This document shows, in pieces, positions 17,233-25,818 of a DNA stretch of 64,000 nt. This DNA comes from an uncultured Christensenella sp. (GTDB lineage Bacteria > Bacillota > Clostridia > Christensenellales > Pumilibacteraceae). Every line of letters starts with the position of its first letter. Positions within the stretch are counted from its first letter, which is position 1. A model generated the notes under the pieces. It was given only the letters and a program-made list of their open reading frames with translations. It had not been told where the DNA came from and searched no databases. Where the stretch lies: assembly GCA_910579205.1 (NCBI GenBank), contig CAJTTD010000006.1:70786-134785 (forward strand). Direction: 5' to 3'. A program made the position numbers and the translations under genes.

Positions 17233-18696
17233 ATGGCAAAAACAAAACCGACGAACGTTCTGTTCGTTACATCGGAAGCCGATCCGTTCGCGGTAACGGG
17301 CGGAATGGGCGAGGTTTGCACGGCGCTTCCGCGCGCGCTCAACAAAGCGAAAAAGACGGACGCGCGGGTAATGCTCCCGCTATACGAGGACGTTGCCGAA
17401 CGCTACAAGTCGAACATGACGTTTGTCTGCAACATTACGGTCGGCTTGTCGTGGCGTAACCAATACTGCGGGCTTTTCCGCATGGAGCACGAAGGCGTTG
17501 TATATTACTTTGTGGATAACGAGTATTATTTCAAACGCGCCAACTACTACGGATACTACGACGATGCGGAGCGGTTCGCGTTCTTTTCCAAAGCGGCGCT
17601 CGAACTTTTGCCTTACATCGACTTCAAACCCGATGTTTTGCAGTCGAACGATCACTTGACCGCGCTTGTGCCCGTATACTACGCGCTCGAATACAAGAAC
17701 AGAGCGGGCTACGAAAAAATAAAGAACGTATTTACCGTTCACAACATAAATTACCAAGGCATATACCCGCTCATCATCGCGGGCGACGTATTTGGAGTTT
17801 CCAACGACGATCTGCACGTGATCGAGCATAACGGCACTATCAATTTGGTAAAAGGCGCGCTTATCACGTGCGACAAAATTGTTACCATGTCGCCGCAGTA
17901 CGCGCGCGAAATACGCCTTCCCGAGTTTTCGGGCGGACTGGACGGCGTGCTCATAGAGGAACGCGACAAGTTGGTGGGCATTTTGAACGGCATCGACGTG
18001 GACGAGTACGACCCCCAAACTTCGCAGTCGCTGTTCGTAAACTACAACGCTCAGACTTTGGAGTCGAAAGTCAAAAATAAGCTCGAGCTTCAGCGCATGC
18101 TGTCCTTGCCCGAAGATGCGGAAATCCCCGTCGTGTGCATGATAGCGCACATGGCAGCCCACAAAGGCTACGATCTTTTGCGCAAGTCGATAAACAAGGT
18201 CGGACCGGACGGCAATCTTTTGGATACGAACATCCAGCTCATAATAATGGGTCAGGGCGACCGCGACGTGGAAGGGTACTTTATGCACGTGCAAAACATG
18301 TACGACCGCAGAGTGCGCACCATAATATCGTTCAACCGCGATCTCGCGAAAAAGGTGTACGCCGCAGCCGATATGTGTTTGATCCCGTCGAGAACGGAAC
18401 CGTGCGGACTTACTCAAATGGCGGCATGCCGATTCGGCGCCGTGCCCATAGTCCACGCAACGGGCGGACTCATAGATTCCATCAAAGACTGCGAAAAACA
18501 TGCCGACGGCACGGGCTTTATGTTCGAGGGATACGATTCGGACGTTATGGACAAAACAATAACGCGTGCGGTCTCCATGTATTACTATCACAGACCCGAA
18601 TGGATCGAACTGCAAAAGCGTTGCATGACTTATGATTTCTCATGGAACAAGTCGGCAAAAACATACGACAATCTATACCGCAATCTCATCGGGTAA
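17233..18696 (+). CDS. glgA: Glycogen synthase GlgA (divergent donor site)
   Basis: A 487-residue GT5-family glucosyltransferase that elongates alpha-1,4-glucan from a nucleotide-glucose donor. GT-B features are visible: N-terminal TSEADPFAVTGGMGEV, the VFTVHNINYQGIY block, GILNGIDVDEYDP, and PSRTEPCGLTQMAACRFG with the conserved Glu. Differences from the textbook enzyme: the Lys of the KTGGL donor motif is Val here (AVTGGMG), the SRLxxQKG block reads AHMAAHKG, and VRRTGGL reads VHATGGL. Some Clostridia synthases vary in these places, so activity is still likely, but donor specificity is open. RBS GGAGGA. Flanked by glgB and glgP. Confidence 0.93.
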   Translation: MAKTKPTNVLFVTSEADPFAVTGGMGEVCTALPRALNKAKKTDARVMLPLYEDVAERYKSNMTFVCNITVGLSWRNQYCGLFRMEHEGVVYYFVDNEYYFKRANYYGYYDDAERFAFFSKAALELLPYIDFKPDVLQSNDHLTALVPVYYALEYKNRAGYEKIKNVFTVHNINYQGIYPLIIAGDVFGVSNDDLHVIEHNGTINLVKGALITCDKIVTMSPQYAREIRLPEFSGGLDGVLIEERDKLVGILNGIDVDEYDPQTSQSLFVNYNAQTLESKVKNKLELQRMLSLPEDAEIPVVCMIAHMAAHKGYDLLRKSINKVGPDGNLLDTNIQLIIMGQGDRDVEGYFMHVQNMYDRRVRTIISFNRDLAKKVYAAADMCLIPSRTEPCGLTQMAACRFGAVPIVHATGGLIDSIKDCEKHADGTGFMFEGYDSDVMDKTITRAVSMYYYHRPEWIELQKRCMTYDFSWNKSAKTYDNLYRNLIG

Positions 18697-18744
18697 TACC
18701 GATCTTATACCGCAAATAAACCAGATAACAGCTACGGAGGAGAG

Positions 18745-21174
18745 ATGAAAAAAACAACCAATGAAGTGCAGGAGCTTATACTCGATAAGCTCGCGCGCTA
18801 TTTCGCGATCACGCCCGAAAAGGCGACCGAGGAACAGATCTACAAAGCCGTTTCGCTTGTGGTACGCGATCTTTTACTGCAAAAGAAGCAAGAGAACAAC
18901 GCGCGTATCGCCGACGGCAAGTATAAACGCGTTTATTACATCTGCATGGAGTTCTTGATAGGCAGATCGCTCAAAAACAATCTGTTCAATTTGGGTCTCA
19001 CCGATCAAGTTGACGAGTGCCTCAAAAAGATGAATTTCTCGCTTGAAAACATATTCGAGCGCGAGTCGGACGCGGGTCTCGGCAACGGCGGATTGGGTCG
19101 GCTTGCATCGTGCTTTATGGACAGCCTTGCTACGCTCAACTATCCCGCCATGGGCTTTACGATCAAATACGAATACGGATTGTTCCGTCAACGCATTGTA
19201 GACAATCAGCAAGTGGAACTTCCCGACATGTGGTTGCCGAGCGGCGAAGTTTGGATGATGCCGCGTTCGGACAAACGCTTTACCGTAAATATCGGCGGCA
19301 GCATTCAAGAGTACGAAGAAAACGGCAAAATGCGCGTGCGCTACATCGACAGTCAGCAAGTAGACGCGCTCGCTTACGACGTAATGATCTCGGGCTACGG
19401 CGACAATGCGGGCGTCAGCGTTTTGCGCTTGTGGTCGGCGACTTCGACCGCGCAGTTCGATATGCGTTCGTTCTCGCAAGGCGATTACGAAAAGGCGATG
19501 CAGCGCGAAAACGAGGCGGAGCTTATTTCCAAAGTCCTCTATCCGTCGGACGACCATAGCCAAGGCAAGCAGCTTCGCTTGCAGCAAGAGTATTTCTTGG
19601 TCTCCGCATCGTTGCAGAGCATATTAAAGGATCACTTGCGCCTTTACAAGAGCCTTAAAAACTTGCCCGAAAAAGCGGTCATCCACGCCAACGATACGCA
19701 CCCCGCGCTCGCTATACCCGAGCTTATGCGTTTGTTGATGGACGAACACGATTATTCGTGGGACGACGCGTGGGACATAACGAGCCGCACCGTCAACTAC
19801 ACCAATCACACCGTTATGGCGGAAGCGCTCGAAAAGTGGGACGAAAACACGTTCAGAAACGTGTTGCCGCGCATTTATTCCATAACCTGCGAGATCAACC
19901 GCAGATTTATCGCCGCCATGCAAGAGAAAAACGTGGACAGCGCCAAGATCGCCAATATGCAGATAATATTCGGCAACCAAGTGAAAATGGCTAACCTCTG
20001 CGTTTACGGCTCTCAAAAGGTGAACGGCGTTTCGGCGCTCCACAGCGATATAATCAAACAGACTATATTCAGCGACTTCAACGAGATATATCCCGACAGA
20101 TTTACCAACGTTACCAACGGCATCACGCATCGCCGCTGGCTCATACAGTCCAACCCCAATCTGTCCGCGCTCATAAGCGAGCTTATAGGCGACGATTTTT
20201 ACACCAAGCCCGAGACGTTGAGCGGCTTGATGAAGTTCGTCAATGATAAGACTGTGCTTGAAAAAGTCGGCAAGATAAAACAACTGAATAAGAAGGACTA
20301 TGCGCAGTACGTCCTCAAGACGACGGGCTTTAAACTCAATCCCGAATCGCGTTTCGACACACAGATCAAACGGTTGCACGAGTACAAGCGTCAGCTTTTG
20401 AACGTGCTCAAGATAGTGCATTGCTATCTCGATCTTCTCGACGATCCCGACAAAAAGGTAACGCCGCAAACGTTTATATTCGGCGCAAAGGCGGCGGGCA
20501 GCTATATGCATGCCAAGCGCATAATACAGCTTATAAACTGCTTGTCCAAGGAGATCCAGTCCAATCCCAAGATCAAGCAAAAGCTCGACGTTATGTTCGT
20601 GGAAAATTACAACGTAACTCAAGCCGAACACTTGATCCCCGCAAGCGAAGTCAGCGAGCAGATATCTCTCGCGGGCAAGGAAGCTTCGGGTACGTCCAAC
20701 ATGAAGTTTATGATAAACGGCGCGGTAACGCTCGGCACTCTCGACGGAGCAAACGTGGAGATAGGCGAGTATGTGGGCGACGACAATATCTTTATTTTCG
20801 GACTTAAGACGGAAGAAGTGGAACGTGCGTGGCGCGCGGGCTACAATTCGTCCACTATCTACACGCACAACGACGAGATAAAGCGCGTCGTAGACAGACT
20901 GCGCGTCGGCTTTGCGGGCGAGAGCTTCTCCGATATCGCCGACTACTTGATAGCGGGCAACTACAACGTGGCAGACCCGTACATGTGCTTGCTCGACTTT
21001 GACGATTATATAAAGGCGACGCAGCGTATGGACGCGGCATACTCGGACAAAAACAAGTGGAACAAGATGGCGCTCATCAACGTAGCGCAAGCGGGCATAT
21101 TCTCGTCCGACAGATCGATAAACGATTACGCCAAGCATATCTGGAATTTGAAAAAAGTAAAACGTCCGCTGTAA
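18745..21174 (+). CDS. glgP: Glycogen phosphorylase GlgP
   Basis: An 809-residue PLP-dependent GT35 enzyme that releases glucose-1-phosphate from glycogen. The order of blocks matches the family: ESDAGLGNGGLGRLASCF, the active-site stretch around NDTHPALAIPELMRLL, TNHTVMAEALEKW, RFDTQIKRLHEYKRQLLN, and the PLP lysine in EASGTSNMKFMINGA. Length is normal. RBS GGAGGAG, 48 bp after glgA; the next gene begins 25 bp after its stop, so it is part of the glycogen operon. Confidence 0.97.
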   Translation: MKKTTNEVQELILDKLARYFAITPEKATEEQIYKAVSLVVRDLLLQKKQENNARIADGKYKRVYYICMEFLIGRSLKNNLFNLGLTDQVDECLKKMNFSLENIFERESDAGLGNGGLGRLASCFMDSLATLNYPAMGFTIKYEYGLFRQRIVDNQQVELPDMWLPSGEVWMMPRSDKRFTVNIGGSIQEYEENGKMRVRYIDSQQVDALAYDVMISGYGDNAGVSVLRLWSATSTAQFDMRSFSQGDYEKAMQRENEAELISKVLYPSDDHSQGKQLRLQQEYFLVSASLQSILKDHLRLYKSLKNLPEKAVIHANDTHPALAIPELMRLLMDEHDYSWDDAWDITSRTVNYTNHTVMAEALEKWDENTFRNVLPRIYSITCEINRRFIAAMQEKNVDSAKIANMQIIFGNQVKMANLCVYGSQKVNGVSALHSDIIKQTIFSDFNEIYPDRFTNVTNGITHRRWLIQSNPNLSALISELIGDDFYTKPETLSGLMKFVNDKTVLEKVGKIKQLNKKDYAQYVLKTTGFKLNPESRFDTQIKRLHEYKRQLLNVLKIVHCYLDLLDDPDKKVTPQTFIFGAKAAGSYMHAKRIIQLINCLSKEIQSNPKIKQKLDVMFVENYNVTQAEHLIPASEVSEQISLAGKEASGTSNMKFMINGAVTLGTLDGANVEIGEYVGDDNIFIFGLKTEEVERAWRAGYNSSTIYTHNDEIKRVVDRLRVGFAGESFSDIADYLIAGNYNVADPYMCLLDFDDYIKATQRMDAAYSDKNKWNKMALINVAQAGIFSSDRSINDYAKHIWNLKKVKRPL

Positions 21175-21199
21175 TATCGGGCGACGTAAGGAGTGTATC

Positions 21200-23071
21200 A
21201 TGAGTAAAACCGTTACGTTTTTTCCCAACTGCAAAAAACACAAAACGCCTATCGGCGCTGCAAAAGTAGACGAGCCTATCAATTTGATCCTTAAATTTAC
21301 GCGTCCGCAAAATCCGTCCGAAGTCTATCTCGTATTGACTAAGGACGGCGAGGACGCCGTAAAGTACGCAATGAAGCTCGTCAAGGACGACGAGGGCGAA
21401 TTCGTCTATTCCATTACCGTAAAGGTAACCTCGTCGGGACTGTATTTTTATCATTTCGAGATACAGAACGAAGAGCAGTCGTACCGCGTTGGCAGCGATA
21501 CCGATCTAAGCGCGTTGCTCGGCAAAGGTCAGGAATGGCAGCTTACGGTAACGCAAGACGATTACGCTCCCACGTTTTTGGACGGCGGCGTGATATACGA
21601 GATCATGCCCGATAGATTTTTTATCGGCGGCGAGCGCAATAAGACAAAGCCGTACGCCGATTACCGCGACGATTGGGGCGGAGTTCCCGAGTTCCGCGCC
21701 GATGAAAACGGCAAAGTCAAAAACGTGGACTTTTTCGGCGGCAATCTCAAGGGCATAACCAAAAAACTTACATACTTGAAGAATCTCGGCGTAACGTGCA
21801 TTTATTTGACGCCGATATTCGAAGCGCATTCCAACCATAAATACGACACGGGCAACTATATGCGCGTGGACAGCGATTTCGGCACGATAGACGACCTCAA
21901 GGATCTCATCAAAAAAGCCGATAAGCGCGGTATAAAGATAATACTCGAGGGCGTGTTCTCGCACACGGGCGACGACAGCATATACTTCAACAAATACGGC
22001 AACTACGACGGCACGGGCGCGTACAATTCGGTCAAGTCGCCCTATTACGGCTGGTACAAGTTCAAAAATTGGCCGAACGAATACGACTGCCGTTACAACA
22101 TCGACATCATGCCCGACACCGACGACTCCAACGCCGCATTCGACGAGTTTGTAAGCGGCGCGGAGGGCGTTATCCGTTACTGGACGCGGCTCGGTCTCGG
22201 CGGCTGGAAGCTCGACGTTTGCGAAAAACTGTCCGACGAGTTTATAGCGCACTGCGCGTATGCCGCCAAGCGCGAGAATGCCGAAGCCGTAATGTATGGT
22301 GAAGTGTTCATGGACGCGTCAAACATGATAGTGGATAACAAGCGCAGATGCTTCGTTACCGACGGCAAGATCGACAGCGTTACCAACTATCCGTTCAAGG
22401 AAGATATTCTTAATTTCGTGCGGTGCGGCGACAGCAACCGTTTGAACAGCACGGTTGGCTATGTTCTCAACAACTATCCCAAGCGCGCCGTAGACAGCTT
22501 GATGAATATTCTCGGTAACCACGACACCGCGCGCGCTATGACGGTGCTCGGCGACAACGGAACTATCACGAGCAAGGAAGACAAGGCGACGGCGACCGTA
22601 AAGAACAGAGACGAAGCGGTCAAACTCGTTAAACTTGCGTCGGCTTTGCAATACACCTTGCCCGGAGTGCCGTGCGTGTACTACGGCGACGAGATAGGCA
22701 TGGAAGGCTTCCAAGACCCGTTCAACCGTAAATGCTATACGTGGGGCGAAGGCGACAAGGACCTTTTGAGATGGTACAAAAAGCTCGGCGCAGTCCGAGC
22801 CAACGAGCGCAAAGTTTTTGCGCACGGACATTATTGCAGCGTCGATACCGACCACGGCGTGATGTTCTTTAAGCGCAAGGAAGGCGACGAGATAGTATAT
22901 GTCGTTGTAAATAATTCGGGCAGCGAGTACGTTCCCGAACTTCCCAAGGGCGAGTACACCGATCTCATTACGTATAAACCGTTCAAAGGCAAAGTCGCAG
23001 ATAAAGACGTCGCTATAATCAAGGCGACCGAACAGACCGTTTTCCCCGAAAAGAAAAGCCGTAAGGCGTAG
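21200..23071 (+). CDS. GH13 alpha-amylase family enzyme (neopullulanase/cyclomaltodextrinase-like)
   Basis: A 623-residue glycoside hydrolase likely acting on alpha-1,4-glucans or maltodextrins inside the cell, since no signal peptide is seen. The first ~110 residues form a beta-sandwich starch-binding-like domain. The GH13 barrel follows: TCIYLTPIFEAHSNHKYD, the EGVFSHTG region, nucleophile Asp in GWKLDVCEKL, acid/base Glu in MYGEVFMDAS, and LGNHDTARAM. The C-terminal beta domain ends near 610. The position after glgP suggests it trims or debranches the limit dextrin; a classical GlgX is not seen. Exact specificity is not decidable by eye. Confidence 0.92.
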   Translation: MSKTVTFFPNCKKHKTPIGAAKVDEPINLILKFTRPQNPSEVYLVLTKDGEDAVKYAMKLVKDDEGEFVYSITVKVTSSGLYFYHFEIQNEEQSYRVGSDTDLSALLGKGQEWQLTVTQDDYAPTFLDGGVIYEIMPDRFFIGGERNKTKPYADYRDDWGGVPEFRADENGKVKNVDFFGGNLKGITKKLTYLKNLGVTCIYLTPIFEAHSNHKYDTGNYMRVDSDFGTIDDLKDLIKKADKRGIKIILEGVFSHTGDDSIYFNKYGNYDGTGAYNSVKSPYYGWYKFKNWPNEYDCRYNIDIMPDTDDSNAAFDEFVSGAEGVIRYWTRLGLGGWKLDVCEKLSDEFIAHCAYAAKRENAEAVMYGEVFMDASNMIVDNKRRCFVTDGKIDSVTNYPFKEDILNFVRCGDSNRLNSTVGYVLNNYPKRAVDSLMNILGNHDTARAMTVLGDNGTITSKEDKATATVKNRDEAVKLVKLASALQYTLPGVPCVYYGDEIGMEGFQDPFNRKCYTWGEGDKDLLRWYKKLGAVRANERKVFAHGHYCSVDTDHGVMFFKRKEGDEIVYVVVNNSGSEYVPELPKGEYTDLITYKPFKGKVADKDVAIIKATEQTVFPEKKSRKA

Positions 23072-23234
23072 GAGAATATTATTAAAATGTGTTAGCCACT
23101 CGTACGGCAGTCGTAACGGCGAGCGCGTGCGCTTGCTTGATGTGCGTTTAAATGGGTAAGAACGAGACGTATCTCGATCAGATACCAAGCTTCGGAACGA
23201 GCGGGCTATTAGGAACATCGTCAATATGTGTAAG

Positions 23235-23262
23235 ATCGCTCGCCTACGGGAGAGCGATTTTT
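23235..23262 (+). terminator. Terminator at end of glycogen operon
   Basis: ATCGCTC and GAGCGAT form a 7-bp stem over a 10-nt loop, followed by five T. It lies 160 bp after the amylase stop; the stretch between holds no recognisable gene. Confidence 0.7.
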
Positions 23263-23294
23263 AATATCGAGTATAAAAATGATTTGGAGAAAAT

Positions 23295-23828
23295 ATGGAG
23301 ATCAGACTTCACGTACCGACTTATGAAGAGCTGCTATACCGCGAAATGCTATTGGCTGACCCGCAGACCATGAGCTATAACCGCGGTTACGATATCGATT
23401 CGCGTAATTACGATAAAAGTACGGGCGCGATACGGTTTCCGCGCAGCGAGTGGAAAGATTGGTATGAGTATTTTGTGGGTCAAAAGACGGAACGGTATTA
23501 CGCATATATTGAATGCGACGGGGAGTTTGTCGGCGAAGTGAATTTGCATAAGAGCAAGCCCGAAAGAAATGTGTTCGACATGGGTATAGTCGTAGAGGCG
23601 AAACATAGGGGCAAAGGGATAGCAAAGGCGGCGTTGATAAAACTGCTCGAAGTCGCGTTTACCGAATACGGCATAGACGCAGTGGAAAACGAGTTCGAGC
23701 CGACGCGGCATGCCGCGCTGAATTTGCACAAGTCGGCGGGGTTCAAAGTGATAGAAACGAACGGTAAGATAGTAAAGCTTATGATCGATAGGAGCGGATA
23801 TTTTTCGCTGTACGCGATCGATCGATAA
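23295..23828 (+). CDS. GNAT-family N-acetyltransferase
   Basis: A 177-residue acetyl-CoA-dependent acetyltransferase. The acetyl-CoA loop is visible as VVEAKHRGKGIAKAAL (R/Q-x-x-G-x-G/A type), and the following NLHKSAGFKVIE is the usual alpha4-beta7 signature. RBS GGAG precedes the ATG. Substrate unknown; the N-terminal half has the RimJ/RimL-like pattern. It is the last gene before the tRNA-Arg island. Confidence 0.88.
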   Translation: MEIRLHVPTYEELLYREMLLADPQTMSYNRGYDIDSRNYDKSTGAIRFPRSEWKDWYEYFVGQKTERYYAYIECDGEFVGEVNLHKSKPERNVFDMGIVVEAKHRGKGIAKAALIKLLEVAFTEYGIDAVENEFEPTRHAALNLHKSAGFKVIETNGKIVKLMIDRSGYFSLYAIDR

Positions 23829-23855
23829 CAATGCGCAGTACTGCGCGCTAAACAG

Positions 23856-23884
23856 TTGCTTTTTCTATAATATTGTGGTATGAT
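23856..23884 (+). promoter_or_regulatory. Possible promoter upstream of tRNA-Arg
   Basis: TTGCTT (23856-23861), 17-bp spacer, TATGAT (23879-23884), the nearest plausible promoter upstream of the tRNA remnant and the tRNA. Confidence 0.4.
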
Positions 23885-23965
23885 TAATACCGTGCCGTGG
23901 CTGCCGATATCTGTGATCATGACGAAACGGCATGACCGAGCGACACACACAATAGTATAACATCC

Positions 23966-23983
23966 GCACCCGTAGCTCAGCTG
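23966..23983 (+). pseudogene. 5' fragment of a tRNA-Arg copy
   Basis: The first 18 bases of the tRNA (GCACCCGTAGCTCAGCTG) occur here 75 bp before the intact gene. The preceding GCATGACCGAGCG and ATCC are also shared with the region before the real tRNA. It reads as a tandem duplication of the upstream region plus the tRNA 5' end, then truncated. Confidence 0.75.
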
Positions 23984-24040
23984 TCAGTGTCATTTGACGA
24001 ATATGCATGACCGAGCGCAATACGCAACAAAATACAATCC

Positions 24041-24117
24041 GCACCCGTAGCTCAGCTGGATAGAGTATCAGATTCCGATTCTGAGGGTCGCAAGTTCGAA
24101 TCTTGTCGGGTGTACCA
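24041..24117 (+). tRNA. tRNA-Arg (anticodon CCG), CCA encoded
   Basis: The cloverleaf is directly readable. The acceptor GCACCCG pairs with CGGGTGT (first pair G-U), the D arm is GCTC...GAGT, and the anticodon stem TCAGA/TCTGA encloses loop TTCCGAT with anticodon CCG. The T arm has loop TTCGAAT, the discriminator is A and CCA is encoded. It decodes CGG. The 3' end is repeated downstream and the gene marks the left border of an accessory island. Confidence 0.93.
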
Positions 24118-24405
24118 TAGAAACAGCCCCCGCATAGCGGGGGCTGTTTCTATGGTACACTTGCAAAGAAAGAAGCGCACCGAAGAGTATACGGACAACG
24201 GAGAACATGAAAAAAACAAGAAAACATAAGTATTAGGTAATACAATCGGTGCGCAGTTCGCTAGGCGCTTGGGCTACGCCCAAAGCCCGCCGCGATCCCG
24301 CGGCAATCTTGTCGGGTGTACACTTGCAAAGAGAGAAGCGCACCGAAAAGTATACGGACAATGAACATCATGAAAAAACAATAAATATAAGTAATGGATA
24401 ATACA
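24099..24405 (+). repeat. Direct repeat of tRNA-Arg 3' end plus about 85 bp of flank
   Basis: AATCTTGTCGGGTGTAC at 24099-24115 recurs at 24305-24321. The sequences that follow (from ACTTGCAAAG at 24157 and at 24320) are near-identical for about 80 bp, including GAAGCGCACCGAA and GTATACGGACAA. The unit between contains a GC-rich palindromic stretch (GGGCTACGCCC and CCGCGATCCCGCGG). This is the arrangement left by tRNA-targeted integration or by tandem duplication. No integrase is found next to it. The stretch 24118-24466 holds no gene. Confidence 0.75.
24112..24158 (+). terminator. Perfect 22-bp hairpin overlapping the tRNA 3' end
   Basis: Bases 24112-24133 and 24137-24158 are perfect reverse complements with a 3-nt loop, centred on CCCCCGC/GCGGGGG. 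The left arm includes GTACCA from the tRNA itself. It can act as the tRNA terminator, although no T-run follows. In the second copy of this region (24305 onward) the hairpin is absent and GTAC runs directly into ACTTGC. Confidence 0.7.
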
Positions 24406-24466
24406 TGTGGCGCGCAATACGTCCCATTCTCACGCGCAGTCGTTCTTTGCCGAGTGAATGACAGTT

Positions 24467-24931
24467 TTATTTATACGGCGTTTTATCGTCCGTTCTGCCA
24501 AGCAGATAATCAATAGACACATTGAAATAGTTTGCAATAATGATCAAATCGTCGATCAGCGGTAAACAATTCAGTTTGTACCATTGAGCAATGTTGTTTC
24601 TGTGTATAAGCAATTTTTGAGCTAACTCGTATCTTGTTCGGATACCGTGTTCTATTCTCAGTTCTTCCAGCCGTTCCAAAAAACTTTTAGGACACTTTGA
24701 CTTATCAAAGTACTCGTCGTCAGTGTCGGCTATTAAATACTCTATCGATATATCGAAGTAATCGGCGATACTGATTAGAGATGGGGTCTTTGGAACAATT
24801 CCGTAGTTCAGAGCATTAGCAAAAGTAGAGCGATTTATGCCTATGATCTCGGCTTTCTTCTCTTTGCTTTTGGCTTCTATATCGCTTGTAAGCTCAATAA
24901 ACCTTTTTTGAAAATTCGTTGAAATAGCCAT
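24467..24931 (-). CDS. Transcriptional regulator with two tandem XRE-type HTH domains
   Basis: A 154-residue protein made of two HTH_3-like units: about residues 10-65 (helix-turn-helix around AEIIGINRSTFANALNYG, ending DYFDISIEYLI) and 82-145 (YELAQKLLIHRNNIAQWYK, ending NYFNVSIDYLLGRTD). The start at 24931 has AAAGGT just upstream; longer frames overlap the divergent gene and lack an RBS. It is divergent from the SLOG gene, and two copies of ATTAGACAAT lie between them, so autorepression is likely. Tandem HTH repeats in one chain suggest it binds as a pseudo-dimer. Confidence 0.85.
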   Translation of the reverse strand: MAISTNFQKRFIELTSDIEAKSKEKKAEIIGINRSTFANALNYGIVPKTPSLISIADYFDISIEYLIADTDDEYFDKSKCPKSFLERLEELRIEHGIRTRYELAQKLLIHRNNIAQWYKLNCLPLIDDLIIIANYFNVSIDYLLGRTDDKTPYK

Positions 24932-24950
24932 TATATCATACCTTTTGCAA

Positions 24951-24960
24951 TTAGACAATA
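24951..24960. promoter_or_regulatory. Putative operator copy 1 (TTAGACAATA)
   Basis: TTAGACAATA occurs here and again at 25009-25018, 58 bp apart, inside the divergent promoter region. The core ATT-AGAC-AAT is imperfectly palindromic. On the minus strand a TTGTCT box (-35-like), 17 bp, TTATAT arrangement overlaps the distal copy. Confidence 0.5.
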
Positions 24961-25008
24961 AACAATTTACATTGTCGTTATTTAATGATATAATATGCCT
25001 ATTGCGTA

Positions 25009-25018
25009 TTAGACAATA
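25009..25018. promoter_or_regulatory. Putative operator copy 2 (TTAGACAATA)
   Basis: Second exact copy of the 10-mer, extended here to TATTAGACAATA with matching TATT/AATA arms. Confidence 0.5.
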
Positions 25019-25066
25019 TGCAATGCGTATAGTCGTAGTGTATGCAAAGCATGGATAGGGGTTATT

Positions 25067-25534
25067 ATGAAATCTTGCGCCTTTTTCGGACATCGTAATA
25101 TGAATGTCGAACAGTATAGAGAGAAACTGTCGGAGACATTGAAAGACCTAATAGAGAATAAGGGCGTTACTCAGTTTTATTCGGGTTTTCGCGGAGACTT
25201 CGATGTGTATTGCAGCTATCTTATATACGAGCTTAAGGGCAGTTATCCGCAGATAAAGAACACAATGGTATTGTCATATATTCCCGAAACAAAGGACAAC
25301 TGCGAATATGCATTTGCCTTGCCGAAGTGTTTTGATGACAGTGTGTATCTTTTGGAAAGAAGAGTTCCTAAGCGGCTTGCTATTATCGAAACCAATAAAT
25401 GTTTGGTCGATATGGTTGATTTTATTGTCGCGGGAGTTATGACACATTGCGGCGGGGCTTACATGGCTTGCGAGTATGCTTATAAAAGAAAAAAGCCGAT
25501 CATTAGCATGATCGACGGTTGGGGCATAATATAA
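25067..25534 (+). CDS. SLOG-superfamily protein (DUF1273/YpsA-like)
   Basis: A 155-residue Rossmann-like protein beginning KSCAFFGHRNM, the hallmark of DUF1273/YpsA-type SLOG proteins, with the YSGFRGDFDVYCSYLIYELK segment and a C-terminal THCGGAYMACEYAYKRKKPIISM nucleotide-site pattern. SLOG domains bind or process nucleotides and are frequent in antiphage operons as ligand sensors. It is transcribed away from the double-HTH regulator and is 300 bp before the RNase III gene. The sensing role is inference. Confidence 0.8.
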   Translation: MKSCAFFGHRNMNVEQYREKLSETLKDLIENKGVTQFYSGFRGDFDVYCSYLIYELKGSYPQIKNTMVLSYIPETKDNCEYAFALPKCFDDSVYLLERRVPKRLAIIETNKCLVDMVDFIVAGVMTHCGGAYMACEYAYKRKKPIISMIDGWGII

Positions 25535-25599
25535 AATGAATTAGATACTCGTCATCGCTGTAAGTATGTAGAGTAGTTTATATTTTTGTTTGAAAACGG

Positions 25600-25628
25600 T
25601 TGACAACTTAAGGTCTATTTGCTATTAT
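25600..25628 (+). promoter_or_regulatory. Promoter for RNase III / HicA-like operon
   Basis: TTGACA (25600-25605), 17-bp spacer, TATTAT (25623-25628). It leaves a leader of about 200 nt. Confidence 0.75.
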
Positions 25629-25755
25629 AAAACAGCAGACGGCATTTGGATACGAATAGTCGGACATAAAACAAAATGAATTTGCCACATTGTTATGCAA
25701 GTGACATATGGCAAAGCGGAATGATTTATGTAACACTCATTTGTATAGCGGATGT

Positions 25756-25818
25756 CTAACGATCACTCGCGGTAGTGAGTTTTTTCGTTAGGCTTTCCTT
25801 ATGCCCTCTGTGAAAAAT
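25756..25818 (+). promoter_or_regulatory. Structured leader: nested terminator-like hairpin and sequestered RBS
   Basis: TCACT-CGCGGT-AGTGA (25763-25778) followed by GTTTTTT looks like an intrinsic terminator. It is enclosed by a second pairing, CTAACGA (25756-25762) with TCGTTAG (25785-25791), which would absorb part of the T-run. Further on, CCTC near 25804 can pair with the GGAGG Shine-Dalgarno of the RNase III gene. This is compatible with attenuation, but no known RNA class is recognised. Confidence 0.5.

Noticed and set aside
19624..21282. 552-codon minus-strand frame opposite glgP
   Set aside because: Antisense shadow; glgP matches its family along its full length.
24450..24500. Possible CRISPR-like direct repeats around the tRNA-Arg region
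   Set aside because: The repeats are only two copies, about 80 bp long and of tRNA origin; there are no regular spacers and no cas genes.
25007..25093. Longer start of the double-HTH regulator (frame open to 25093)
   Set aside because: It would overlap the SLOG gene start and the putative operators and has no RBS; 24931 has AAAGGT and begins a compact HTH domain.
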